Shown here piece after piece: positions 27,912 through 35,939 of a stretch of 64,000 nucleotides of DNA (positions within the stretch are counted from its first letter, which is position 1; each line of letters starts with the position of its first letter). Made by a program: the position numbers and the translations under genes. Below the pieces are notes generated by a model, which saw nothing but the letters and a program-made list of their open reading frames with translations, was not told the origin of the DNA and made no database searches. This stretch comes from Flavobacterium quisquiliarum (GTDB taxonomy: Bacteria; Bacteroidota; Bacteroidia; Flavobacteriales; Flavobacteriaceae), in contig NZ_WWEM01000031.1 of NCBI RefSeq assembly GCF_019308285.1, positions 248,001 through 312,000 on the forward strand. Reading direction: 5' to 3'.

Positions 27912-29294
27912 CTACAATAAATCGGTGATTATAGTAATAAATTCTTGAGCTAATTTGTCTGCTTTTTCTTGAGAAATACTTTCCGTATAAATTCTAATAA
28001 TGGGTTCCGTATTTGACTTTCTTAAATGAATCCATTGTTCTTCAAAATCTATTTTAACACCGTCAATACAATTCGGTTTTTCTTTAATGAATTTCTCAGC
28101 AATCTTTCGCAAAATTGCATCAACATCAATCCTTGGCGTGAGCTCAATTTTACTCTTGCTCATAAAATATTCTGGGTATGTTTTTCTAAGAGTTTTACAG
28201 GAAATTTTCAAGCTTGCTAAATGAGATAAGAACAAAGCTACACCTACTAAAGAATCTCTGCCGTAATGTGATGCTGGATAAATAATCCCGCCATTCCCTT
28301 CTCCTCCTATAACTGCATTAGTCGCTTTCATTAATTCAACCACATTGACCTCTCCCACTGCACTGGCCTCATATTTTCCTCCATGTTTTATCGTAACATC
28401 TCTTAAAGCTCTTGAAGACGATAAATTAGAAACTGTATCACCTTTAGTCTTTCCTAAAACATAATCTGCACAGGCAACCAAAGTGTATTCTTCGCCAAAC
28501 ATTGAACCATCCTCGCAAATAATGGCTAGTCGATCTACATCTGGGTCTACTACAATTCCAAAATCAGCTTTTTCTGTTACGACCCATTCCGAAATATCAG
28601 TAAGATGCTCCTTTAAAGGTTCTGGATTATGCGGAAAATGACCTGTTGGATCGCAATACAACTTGATACATTCTACACCAAGCTTTTCCAATAAAGCTGG
28701 AATTGCAATTCCGCCAGTCGAATTAACAGCGTCGACAACAACTTTGAAGTTTGATTTTTTGATTGCTTCAATATCCACTACTGCCAATTTTAAAACTTCT
28801 TCAATGTGTCGATTGATATAATCTTCTTTCTTTTCATATTTTCCCAAAGCATCAACTTCTGCAAAAAGAAAATTTTCATCCTCAGCAATTTTTAAGATTT
28901 TTTCCCCTGCCTCGGCATTTAAAAATTCTCCTCTATTATTCAATAATTTTAAAGCGTTCCATTGCTTCGGATTATGGCTTGCCGTTATTATGATGCCACC
29001 ATCAGCGCTGTCTAATGTTACAGCAATTTCAACTGTTGGTGTAGTCGACAAACCAATATCAATTACATTTATTCCTAAACCTATAAGCGTATTAGCAACC
29101 AGGTTACTAATCATTTCTCCCGAAATACGCGCATCTCTTCCCAAAACAATTGTTAAAGATTTACTGCCACTGCTTTCTTTGAGCCACATTCCGTAGGCAG
29201 CTGCAAATTTTACAGCATTAATTGGAGTTAAATTTTCATTTACAATTCCTCCAATTGTGCCTCTTATTCCTGAAATTGATTTTATTAAAGTCAT
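27912..29294 (-). CDS. glmM: phosphoglucosamine mutase
   Basis: GlmM interconverts glucosamine-6-phosphate and glucosamine-1-phosphate for UDP-GlcNAc synthesis. The 460-residue product has the four phosphohexomutase landmarks: the phospho-serine loop TASHNPKQWN with Ser106, the Mg2+ loop DPDVDRL near residue 247, the sugar-binding GEGNGG near 325, and the phosphate-binding RKSNTEPIIRIY near the end. It lies 174 bases downstream of the sugar transporter gene, on the same strand as the kinase-epimerase operon. In this setting it could also act on N-acetylhexosamine phosphates. The gap may hold its own promoter, as expected for a gene also needed for the cell wall. Confidence 0.88.
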   Translation of the reverse strand: MTLIKSISGIRGTIGGIVNENLTPINAVKFAAAYGMWLKESSGSKSLTIVLGRDARISGEMISNLVANTLIGLGINVIDIGLSTTPTVEIAVTLDSADGGIIITASHNPKQWNALKLLNNRGEFLNAEAGEKILKIAEDENFLFAEVDALGKYEKKEDYINRHIEEVLKLAVVDIEAIKKSNFKVVVDAVNSTGGIAIPALLEKLGVECIKLYCDPTGHFPHNPEPLKEHLTDISEWVVTEKADFGIVVDPDVDRLAIICEDGSMFGEEYTLVACADYVLGKTKGDTVSNLSSSRALRDVTIKHGGKYEASAVGEVNVVELMKATNAVIGGEGNGGIIYPASHYGRDSLVGVALFLSHLASLKISCKTLRKTYPEYFMSKSKIELTPRIDVDAILRKIAEKFIKEKPNCIDGVKIDFEEQWIHLRKSNTEPIIRIYTESISQEKADKLAQEFITIITDLL

Positions 29295-29468
29295 TTTTTA
29301 TTTTTAAATTATTCCGTTCGATTTTCCATTTTTTTACAGCTAAAAAAAGGCATAAGTTGAGCACAAGCAACTCAAAAACATTATTTGAATGCTTTGCTTA
29401 ATCTTTTTTATTAAGATCTAAATATTAAAAAAGAGGATTAAAAACTAGAGCGGTTCAATATTTTAATT

Positions 29469-30842
29469 TTACCAGCTCCTATATTTATGGCCTTTAAATG
29501 CAAAAAAGACAATCATCAAATAGGCAGGGAATAAAATTAAATACGCTAATTGATTACCACTTTTTGCTGTTGCAACAACTCCTGAAGCAATATTGGATGC
29601 ATTAATAGCATCTGCAAGCATTCCATAACACAATGGAAAAACAGCACCACCAATAATCCCCATAATTAAAATTGCGCCTCCGATTTTGGTAAATCCGCCT
29701 AAATCCTGAAGTGCCATTGGCCAAATAGCCGGCCAGCAAAGCGCATTGGCCAATCCTAAAAACGCGACTAAAATAACAACTAAAGGCAATTGTGGTATTC
29801 CTGGCAATTGAATCATGATTTTTGGAGAAAGTATCACAATTAGCGAGACCAAAATAAGACCTAAGAATCCAGAAACTTTTAAAGCAAAAACTTGAGATAC
29901 ATATTTCGGAATTAAAGTAATTCCTAACACATAGCCAATTACCATAAAAGTCATGGTAAACGAAGTTAATTTTAAATAAAAAGAACCATTTTCTCCATAA
30001 ACACCTAATTGTTTTCCAAATCCGCCGATAGAATCTCCGGCCAGAACTTCTGCTGCGATATAAACCATCAAAGTAATTACTCCAAAAACCAGCTGCGGAT
30101 GTTTGAAAGCTTCTTTTATTTGTTTGAAGATACTTAAGTGCTCCACTTGCCCCTCGTCATCCAAATTGATTTCTGGAAGAGGTGAATATTTTACCAAAAC
30201 TGCCAATACAAACATTATGATCGCCATATAAATATAAGGCATTTGCAATTGCAAAGCGAGTAAATCTAAGGCCGTTTCTTTTTGAACCGAATTCATTGCC
30301 GCAATTTTATCTGCAGAATAATCTCCAATATTCGACAACACTAAAGCTGTTAATAATAAGGGAGCTAGAAAGCCTGCCAGCTTATTGGCAATTCCCAAAA
30401 CACTGATTCGGGCTGCCGCACTTTCGCGTGGACCAATTACGACTACATACGGATTAGCTGCTGTTTGTAAAACTGCTAAACCGGTGCCCATTACAAATAA
30501 AGCAATTAAAAAAAGACTAAAAGTTCGTGCTTCGGCTGCTGGATAAAATAACAGAGCACCAACCGCGATTACTCCTAATCCTAAAGAAATACCATTTTTG
30601 TAGCCTACTTTCTCAATTAAGAATGACGATGGAATTGCCATTACAAAATAGGCAATATAAAAGGCAAAAGTTACAAAATATGACTGTGATTCGGTTAGTT
30701 CACAGGCTAGTTTAAAAAATGGAATTAGAGGTCCGTTAAGCCAGGTTACGAATCCAAAAATAAAAAATAAGGAGGTCAAAATGACCATGGGAATCAAAGT
30801 GCTGTTTTGATCTTTTTTTAAAGTAATATCGATTTCTGACAT
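29469..30842 (-). CDS. sugar MFS transporter of the FucP/NagP (FHS) family
   Basis: This 457-residue inner-membrane protein has 12 predicted helices. The first, VILTSLFFIFGFVTWLNGPLIPFFKLACEL, is the signature of the fucose-glucose-galactose symporter family, which includes FucP, GluP and the GlcNAc permease NagP. Near the C-terminus, FLGLANALCWPAIWPMAL is also characteristic. It lies 34 bases downstream of the epimerase gene in the operon with the nucleotidyltransferase and kinase. GlcNAc or GalNAc is the likely substrate from context; the sequence itself does not tell the sugar. Confidence 0.88.
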   Translation of the reverse strand: MSEIDITLKKDQNSTLIPMVILTSLFFIFGFVTWLNGPLIPFFKLACELTESQSYFVTFAFYIAYFVMAIPSSFLIEKVGYKNGISLGLGVIAVGALLFYPAAEARTFSLFLIALFVMGTGLAVLQTAANPYVVVIGPRESAAARISVLGIANKLAGFLAPLLLTALVLSNIGDYSADKIAAMNSVQKETALDLLALQLQMPYIYMAIIMFVLAVLVKYSPLPEINLDDEGQVEHLSIFKQIKEAFKHPQLVFGVITLMVYIAAEVLAGDSIGGFGKQLGVYGENGSFYLKLTSFTMTFMVIGYVLGITLIPKYVSQVFALKVSGFLGLILVSLIVILSPKIMIQLPGIPQLPLVVILVAFLGLANALCWPAIWPMALQDLGGFTKIGGAILIMGIIGGAVFPLCYGMLADAINASNIASGVVATAKSGNQLAYLILFPAYLMIVFFAFKGHKYRSW

Positions 30843-30876
30843 ATTTTGGTTGTAGTTTTAGTTAGTTTTCTGAAGA

Positions 30877-31803
30877 TTATCTGCTGACTAATTGCTGCTG
30901 ATAAAACTCGATTGTCTCTTCTAATGCTCTATCAATTGTATATTCTGGTTTAAAGCCCAATTGATTGAATTTTTCGGGATTTGCTTTAGAGTGTTTGATA
31001 TCGCCTGGTCTTTCTTCTAAAAATTTTATCTGAGACTTAGAATTGGTTATTTCTATAATTTTTTCCGCCAATTCTAAAACTGATGTACTATGTCCTAAAG
31101 CAACATTGTAAGTTTCATTTCCTTTTTGAGAAGCTAGAATATTAGCTTTTACTACATCTTTTACATAAATAAAATCCCTTGTCTGCAAACCATCTCCATA
31201 AATCGTGATCGGTTCATTTTGAAGTGCTTTATTGATAAAAATAGGCACTGCAGCCGCATAAGCCGATTCTGGATTTTGCCGTGGTCCAAATACATTAAAA
31301 TATCTTAAAGAAGCCGTTGGAACCTGATATTGATCGAGATACATTTTTAAATAATATTCGCCGTCTAACTTCGTAATTGCGTACGGTGTCATTGGTTCTG
31401 GAAACATCGTTTCTACTTTTGGCAAAACAGGATTATTACCATAATTCGCCGCCGAAGTTGAAAGCACCACTTTACAACCTGTAGTATTTTTGGCCGCCTC
31501 TAAAATATTGATTGTTCCAATCGTATTGATTTCGATACATTCTTTAATTTTTAATAAGGACTCTGGAACGCTGACCAAAGCCGCCAAATGAAAAACACCG
31601 TTTGCACCGCTTATGACTTCATTTACTAAATTTTCATCACGAATATCTCCTTTTACAAATTCAACATTTAATCCGTTTAGGTTATTTTCGAATCCCGTTC
31701 TAAGACTATCAAGTATCAAAACCTGATGCCCTTCGTTTGACAAATGTTCAGCAATATGGCTTCCTATAAAACCAGCACCTCCGGTAATTACATATTTACT
31801 CAT
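30877..31803 (-). CDS. NAD-dependent sugar-nucleotide epimerase (GalE/WbpP type)
   Basis: This 308-residue extended short-chain dehydrogenase has the Rossmann motif GGAGFIGSHIAEHL (residues 8-21), a catalytic Tyr-Lys pair in YAITKLDGEYY (near 145), an Ser-Ala-Ala stretch in STSAANYG, and RYFNVFGPRQ. These fit a UDP-sugar 4-epimerase. In an operon with an N-acetylhexosamine kinase and a sugar nucleotidyltransferase, interconversion of UDP-GalNAc and UDP-GlcNAc is the natural inferred role. It begins 3 bases after the stop of the kinase gene. Confidence 0.85.
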   Translation of the reverse strand: MSKYVITGGAGFIGSHIAEHLSNEGHQVLILDSLRTGFENNLNGLNVEFVKGDIRDENLVNEVISGANGVFHLAALVSVPESLLKIKECIEINTIGTINILEAAKNTTGCKVVLSTSAANYGNNPVLPKVETMFPEPMTPYAITKLDGEYYLKMYLDQYQVPTASLRYFNVFGPRQNPESAYAAAVPIFINKALQNEPITIYGDGLQTRDFIYVKDVVKANILASQKGNETYNVALGHSTSVLELAEKIIEITNSKSQIKFLEERPGDIKHSKANPEKFNQLGFKPEYTIDRALEETIEFYQQQLVSR

Positions 31804-31806
31804 ATC

Positions 31807-32913
31807 TTATTCTTTTAATGATCCGAGGAAATTCAAATTATACTCTTCCATTTCTTTAAATTGTTCCGAAAGACTTTCTATTAGTTTAAATTGATTTTTA
31901 GAACGATCCAAATTATGTTCTGGATATTCCGTTTTATAGTACACATCATTATTCAAAAAATCAGTCAAAAAACGAAGCGCCATTATGAATGTCATAGTTT
32001 TTGCCCCAAGAGGAAGGTATTTGATTTCAAGCGGCGAAAGTGATGAACTTGTTTTTTCCAGAAAACCTTTTACGTACGCTTTATAAAATTGCAAATTAAA
32101 CTGAACCAATTCCAGATTTTTTTCGTCCTCAGCAGCAGTGTTGCAAATCGTTCTTATGGCATCTCCAAAATCATAATGAATAATTCCAGGCATTACCGTG
32201 TCAGTATCAATTACACAAAGTCCTTTTTTATTCGTATCAAAAAGTGCGTTTGAAATTTTGGTATCATTGTGCGTAACCCTAAGTTTTATTTTTCCAGTGT
32301 CTTTCAAATTCTGCAGAACATGCATTTCCTCTTTTAAATCCTGAGTGATTTTAATCAAACTTTTGGCTTGTTCAATTCTTTGTTCTGAAGCTTCTTTCAG
32401 TGCGTTGTCGAACTGAGAATAACGAAAAGCCATATTATGAAAATTCGGAATTACTTCAATTAATTTTCTGGCATCAAAATCACTGGTCAGATTTAAAAAT
32501 TCTCCAAACAACTTTCCTCCTTCATAAGCAATTTCTTCATTGTTTACGGTTTCAAAAGTCAAACTTCCTTCTATATAAACCATTACATTCCAGAAATTCC
32601 CCTCTTTATCCTTATAATAAAAAACACCTTTTTTAGTTCCCACAAAGGTTAAAACACGGCGTTTTAATTCATCATCAGATAATTGTTTTAGTTTTTTCAA
32701 CAAATGCTGGCTAACACTTACTTTGTTAGCAATAAGTCCTGGGACGTCTTTAAAAACACCTTCATTTATTCGCTGTAAAATGAACTGTCTACGACTATCA
32801 GCAGTTACTAAATAAGTATCATTAATATGACCAGAAGACAATTCTTCAAAAGTTTTAAAGACCTCAATATGGTCAAACTGTTCGAATATAAATTTTAATT
32901 TTTCGGCTGTCAT
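31807..32913 (-). CDS. NahK-like N-acetylhexosamine 1-kinase (aminoglycoside phosphotransferase family)
   Basis: This 368-residue kinase-fold protein has the catalytic motif VTHNDTKISNALF (Brenner motif HxDxxxxN, near residue 214) and the metal site VIDTDTVMPGIIHYDFGDAIR about 20 residues later. N-acetylhexosamine 1-kinases such as bifidobacterial NahK, and the Bacteroides proteins once labelled mucin desulfatases, show the same pair, including DTDTVMPG. The product would be GlcNAc-1-phosphate or GalNAc-1-phosphate. It lies 1 base after the nucleotidyltransferase and 3 bases before the epimerase, so the three are surely co-expressed. Confidence 0.82.
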   Translation of the reverse strand: MTAEKLKFIFEQFDHIEVFKTFEELSSGHINDTYLVTADSRRQFILQRINEGVFKDVPGLIANKVSVSQHLLKKLKQLSDDELKRRVLTFVGTKKGVFYYKDKEGNFWNVMVYIEGSLTFETVNNEEIAYEGGKLFGEFLNLTSDFDARKLIEVIPNFHNMAFRYSQFDNALKEASEQRIEQAKSLIKITQDLKEEMHVLQNLKDTGKIKLRVTHNDTKISNALFDTNKKGLCVIDTDTVMPGIIHYDFGDAIRTICNTAAEDEKNLELVQFNLQFYKAYVKGFLEKTSSSLSPLEIKYLPLGAKTMTFIMALRFLTDFLNNDVYYKTEYPEHNLDRSKNQFKLIESLSEQFKEMEEYNLNFLGSLKE

Positions 32914-32914
32914 A

Positions 32915-33823
32915 TTACCAGAGATTAGTTGGATACACGTTTTGAGCTCTCAATTTTTCAATTTCTTTTTTTACGATTTCCTTATCCTCTTTATAAGTCA
33001 CTCCAAACCATTTTGCATTGGATTGCAATACCTCAACAGAAGCATTATCCGATTTTAAAATTTCATTTACTACTGATGTAATAAAAAATTCTGCTTTCAA
33101 ATCGTGTTCATTTTCTTTTAGAAATTGTTCAAAAAGCGCACCTCCAAATTCGAAACATTTTGGTGTAAATCCCCAAAAATTCATTGAAACAATTGTATTT
33201 TCATCAATAGGAATAAACTCGCCATTATCGTCTTTACGCATTAACTTCCCGTTTATTTTTTCGATATGGGTTCTTTCAGTAACATCTGTCAAATAATTAT
33301 TCTCGTCAACCTGACATTCTCCTCTTGAAACAAAACCATGATCTGAAACGGTATTTTTAAGCAGATAAGCCATCATATTAAAATTATACGATTTTTTGTC
33401 CATTTCGGTTAAGGCTTTTGCCATGATTTCAAAAGCTTCTTTTCCATAAAAATCATCAGCGTTGATAATAGCAAAGTTTTCAGTCACTTCCTCTTTTGCC
33501 ATTAACAATGCATGTCCTGTTCCCCAAGGTTTTTTTCTTTCCGGATTCAAATACTCTGGTGGCACATTGTCAATTTCCTGAAATACATATCCAACTTCTG
33601 CTTTTCCTTCTAGTTTTTTATTGAATATTTCTTTGCATTCTTCTTCAATATTTTTACTTATAATAAATACAAATTTTCCAAAACCTGCCTGAAGTGCATC
33701 GTATATCGAAAAATCCATTATTGTATCTCCTTCCGGCGTAAATGTATCCAACTGTTTTAATCCTCCATATCGACTTCCAATACCTGCTGCTAAAATCACG
33801 AGTGTAGGCTTATTTTTGCTCAT
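32915..33823 (-). CDS. sugar-1-phosphate nucleotidyltransferase
   Basis: The 302-residue GT-A-like enzyme starts with LVILAAGIGSRYGGLKQLD (residues 6-24), the nucleotide-binding G-x-G-x-R loop of sugar-phosphate uridylyl- and thymidylyltransferases. NADDFYG (near 121) is the Mg2+ site, and PWGTGHALLMAKE precedes it. Following the kinase and epimerase logic, it would join UTP and N-acetylhexosamine-1-phosphate into UDP-GalNAc or UDP-GlcNAc. It is the first gene of the left-reading operon, with a predicted leader of about 185 bases and operators shared with the divergent lacI-type gene. Confidence 0.83.
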   Translation of the reverse strand: MSKNKPTLVILAAGIGSRYGGLKQLDTFTPEGDTIMDFSIYDALQAGFGKFVFIISKNIEEECKEIFNKKLEGKAEVGYVFQEIDNVPPEYLNPERKKPWGTGHALLMAKEEVTENFAIINADDFYGKEAFEIMAKALTEMDKKSYNFNMMAYLLKNTVSDHGFVSRGECQVDENNYLTDVTERTHIEKINGKLMRKDDNGEFIPIDENTIVSMNFWGFTPKCFEFGGALFEQFLKENEHDLKAEFFITSVVNEILKSDNASVEVLQSNAKWFGVTYKEDKEIVKKEIEKLRAQNVYPTNLW

Positions 33824-34012
33824 TTAAATAGTAATATTAATGGGTTATTTTTTAAATTTTCTTTTAAACATTTTTTCATTTTTAAAATCTGTCTTTTTTT
33901 TTTCGAGAATCTTCCTATAGGTGGTTTTGAAAACTTCTTTTATAAATCGAAAAATATATAGTAATCTGCTATTTTTTAAGTTAATTTTATAGACTATCTG
34001 ATTAATATTTGG

Positions 34013-34020
34013 CTAAAATA
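34013..34020 (-). promoter_or_regulatory. predicted -7 box of the nucleotidyltransferase operon
   Basis: TATTTTAG on the minus strand is the same TAnnTTAG variant as at susC and the beta-helix gene, and begins 46 bases from the operator. The -33 position 19 bases upstream reads TTT, not TTG. Confidence 0.4.
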
Positions 34021-34058
34021 TATATTAATATCCTATAAAAAAAGAAAAATATGTTAAA

Positions 34059-34074
34059 ATGTGCTCGAACACAT
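34059..34074. promoter_or_regulatory. palindromic operator, perfect consensus copy
   Basis: ATGTGCTCGAACACAT fits ATGTGYTCGARCACAT at every position. It is centred about 50 bp upstream of the left -7 box and 67 bp upstream of the right one. Confidence 0.7.
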
Positions 34075-34079
34075 AAAAA

Positions 34080-34095
34080 ATGTTATCGAACACAT
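34080..34095. promoter_or_regulatory. palindromic operator, second copy in the divergent region
   Basis: ATGTTATCGAACACAT matches 14 of 16 consensus positions. Its centre lies 21 bp, two helical turns, from that of the perfect copy, and 46 bp upstream of the -7 box of the lacI-type gene. Confidence 0.62.
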
Positions 34096-34108
34096 TAAAT
34101 TTAATATT

Positions 34109-34137
34109 TTGTAATATTCGATTTTTACATATATTTG
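34109..34137 (+). promoter_or_regulatory. promoter of the lacI-type regulator
   Basis: TTG at 34109-34111, an 18-base spacer and TATATTTG at 34130-34137 form a full Bacteroidetes consensus promoter. Only 6 bases separate the -7 box from the ATG at 34144, so transcription should begin at or next to the start codon. Confidence 0.6.
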
Positions 34138-34143
34138 TTTTAT

Positions 34144-35184
34144 ATGGAAAAAATTTACACAATTAAGGATATTGCAGAACTTGCAGGTGTTTCAAAAGGA
34201 ACTGTTGACCGTGTTTTGCACAAGAGAGGAAAAGTATCTGAAGACGCTTTAAAAAAGGTAAATGAAGTACTGGATAAAATTGATTATCAACCCAATTTAA
34301 TGGCCAGAAGTTTAAAGAAAAAACAAATTTACTCTATTTGTGTACTTATTCCAGATTCTGCAAACGATCCGTATTGGCAGCCATGTATTGATGGTATAAA
34401 TGAAGCTAAAAAAGAGTTTAAATCTTTTAATGTTAAAATTGAAATTTTTCTCTTTGATCCTACCAGTACTTCTTCTTTTGTAGAAACCAATCAAAATGTT
34501 CTCAGCACTGCTCCAGACGCTGTATTACTGGTTCCATTATTTCATAAAGAGGCCATAGATGCCATAGAGATTTATAATTCAAAAGGCATTATTTCCAGTA
34601 TTTTTAATAACCAGCTTAAATCCAGCAGCATTAGAAGTTTTGTTGGACAAGACTTATTTCAAAGCGGCAGAATTGCAGCACGATTATTAGATTTATTACT
34701 AAGAAAAGGTACAATTGCAATTGTTCATATTGATGAAGATTACGAGAATGCCATTCACATGCAGGAAAAAGAGAAAGGTTTTAGAGACTATTTTAATAAT
34801 TTGGAGAATGCGACTTTTGAAATTAAAACTTTTAAGGTAAAACATCCACAGTTTAAAAGTACCCTTAAAGAATTTTTAGATGAAAATCCAGCTATTGAAG
34901 GCCTTTTTGTTACTACTTCAAAAGCTTATCAAGTGGCGAAAATAATTGCCAAAAAGCCAGAAAAGAAAATTGCCCTAATTGGTTACGATTTATTAGAAAA
35001 CAATCTTGAATATTTAAACAACAAAACTATTGATTTTTTAATTCATCAAAATCCAAAAAGACAAGCTTATTTAGGAGCTACAAATTTAATTGAGCATTTT
35101 ATTTTTGAAAAAGAAATAAGTTCTGAAATTCTACTCCCAATTGACATTATCAATACTGAAAATGCTAAAGATTACTTTTTATAA
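34144..35184 (+). CDS. LacI-family transcriptional regulator
   Basis: From the ATG at 34144 the product has 346 residues; a TTG three codons upstream lies inside the promoter box and was rejected. The N-terminal helix-turn-helix is IKDIAELAGVSKGTVDRVLH (about residues 7-26), followed by the hinge region DYQPNLMARSLKKK and a periplasmic-binding-protein-like sensor domain (ICVLIPDSANDPYWQPCIDGINEA and onwards). LacI proteins of this branch sense sugars or sugar phosphates. Six palindromic sites of the right type flank it and the neighbouring operons, so it is probably the local regulator of the amino-sugar locus. It is likely autoregulated. Whether it represses or activates is open; operator positions favour activation. 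Confidence 0.9.
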   Translation: MEKIYTIKDIAELAGVSKGTVDRVLHKRGKVSEDALKKVNEVLDKIDYQPNLMARSLKKKQIYSICVLIPDSANDPYWQPCIDGINEAKKEFKSFNVKIEIFLFDPTSTSSFVETNQNVLSTAPDAVLLVPLFHKEAIDAIEIYNSKGIISSIFNNQLKSSSIRSFVGQDLFQSGRIAARLLDLLLRKGTIAIVHIDEDYENAIHMQEKEKGFRDYFNNLENATFEIKTFKVKHPQFKSTLKEFLDENPAIEGLFVTTSKAYQVAKIIAKKPEKKIALIGYDLLENNLEYLNNKTIDFLIHQNPKRQAYLGATNLIEHFIFEKEISSEILLPIDIINTENAKDYFL

Positions 35185-35194
35185 TCTTTAGCAT
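35162..35194. terminator. hairpin across the stop codon of the lacI-type gene
   Basis: A 13-bp perfect stem (ATGCTAAAGATTA at 35162-35174 with its complement at 35182-35194) contains the TAA stop at 35182-35184. It lies between convergent genes. On the minus strand it is followed by TTTT, so it could also end the CBM9-like transcript. Confidence 0.55.
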
Positions 35195-35223
35195 CTAACT
35201 TTATTTACCATAAATAAAATAAA

Positions 35224-35859
35224 TTACATTAAGGTTAAAGTACCAAAAGAACTTGCTATATGAAAATTTGGTGTTTCAGTATTTGGATTTATCCATGAAA
35301 TCCAAACAGGTTCGTAATCTAAATTAGATTGTTGTATGTATTTAGCTCTATAAAGCCCTGCTTCGATTTTATTTCCTTTTATTAAATTAAAATTTTTTAG
35401 AGATTCAATACTTATGGCTATTTCAACAGTAAAAAAATCTTTTTGCTTATTTGATTTTGCTGTTAGATGCTTTTCTGGCCATTTCCAATCATAATCAAAC
35501 TGCCTGTCTGGATAAGCAATAAAATCTAATATTCTAGGTTCAGGATCGATTTCTAAACAATAATAAGGATTTAATAAATCATCTTTTCTAAAAAAGATTT
35601 CAACTCTATCTGATTTTGCAATACTTTCAACAGTATCATCTGTTTTGTCAATGTGAATATCTCCATCATATACTTTATATAAAAAGAAAATATGATCCAA
35701 ATCCCACAAAGCTCTCAGTTCAATTTTATCAGGGGTTATAGAATCCCAAGGAGAAACAAAATCAGTTAAAACTGCAGCATTATTCCAAATTGGATTATTT
35801 CCAAAACCATCTATTTGCAAAATGTTTTTTTCAATTTGGTTTACATTGTAATTTTTCAT
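35224..35859 (-). CDS. CBM9-like carbohydrate-binding protein without signal peptide
   Basis: From the ATG at 35859 the product has 211 residues. It resembles the family 9 carbohydrate-binding fold found as stand-alone 'carbohydrate-binding family 9-like' proteins: IDGFGNNPIWNNAAVLTDF near the start, LRALWDLDHIFFLYKVYDGD, SDRVEIFFRKDD, and a C-terminal ASSFGTLTL. The frame extends 14 codons further to a TTG at 35901, but that lies inside the terminator of the upstream gene, so I rejected it. With the shorter start there is no signal peptide, which is odd for a glycan-binding protein. It lies 80 bases downstream of the beta-helix gene, on the same strand. Confidence 0.7.
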   Translation of the reverse strand: MKNYNVNQIEKNILQIDGFGNNPIWNNAAVLTDFVSPWDSITPDKIELRALWDLDHIFFLYKVYDGDIHIDKTDDTVESIAKSDRVEIFFRKDDLLNPYYCLEIDPEPRILDFIAYPDRQFDYDWKWPEKHLTAKSNKQKDFFTVEIAISIESLKNFNLIKGNKIEAGLYRAKYIQQSNLDYEPVWISWINPNTETPNFHIASSFGTLTLM

Positions 35860-35892
35860 TCGAAAAAGGTAAGGAATTTTAAAAATAAAAAA

Positions 35893-35925
35893 AGGGAGCA
35901 AATAAGAAAATCTCTTTTGCTCCCT
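35893..35925 (-). terminator. terminator of the beta-helix gene
   Basis: A 10-bp perfect stem (AGGGAGCAAA at 35893-35902, complement at 35916-35925) is followed on the minus strand by a run of seven T, 14 bases past the stop codon of the left-reading gene. It probably reduces read-through into the CBM9-like gene. Confidence 0.8.
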
Positions 35926-35939
35926 AAAAGCATTTTTTA

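Larger units (their letters stand above)
33824..34143. other. divergent control region between the nucleotidyltransferase operon and the lacI-type gene
   Basis: The 320 bases hold the left promoter (34013-34020), two operators (34059-34074 and 34080-34095) whose centres lie 21 bp apart, the right promoter (34109-34137) and a leader of about 185 bases for the left operon. I see no gene and no clear RNA fold. Confidence 0.6.

Noticed and set aside
29352..29367. TTGAGCACAA upstream of glmM, resembling half an operator
   Set aside because: Only one half-site fits and the other half needs a one-base gap. Too weak to add glmM to the regulon.
35860..35901. 14-codon N-terminal extension of the CBM9-like protein from a TTG
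   Set aside because: The TTG lies in the left arm of a strong terminator of the upstream gene, so the extension is probably not translated.
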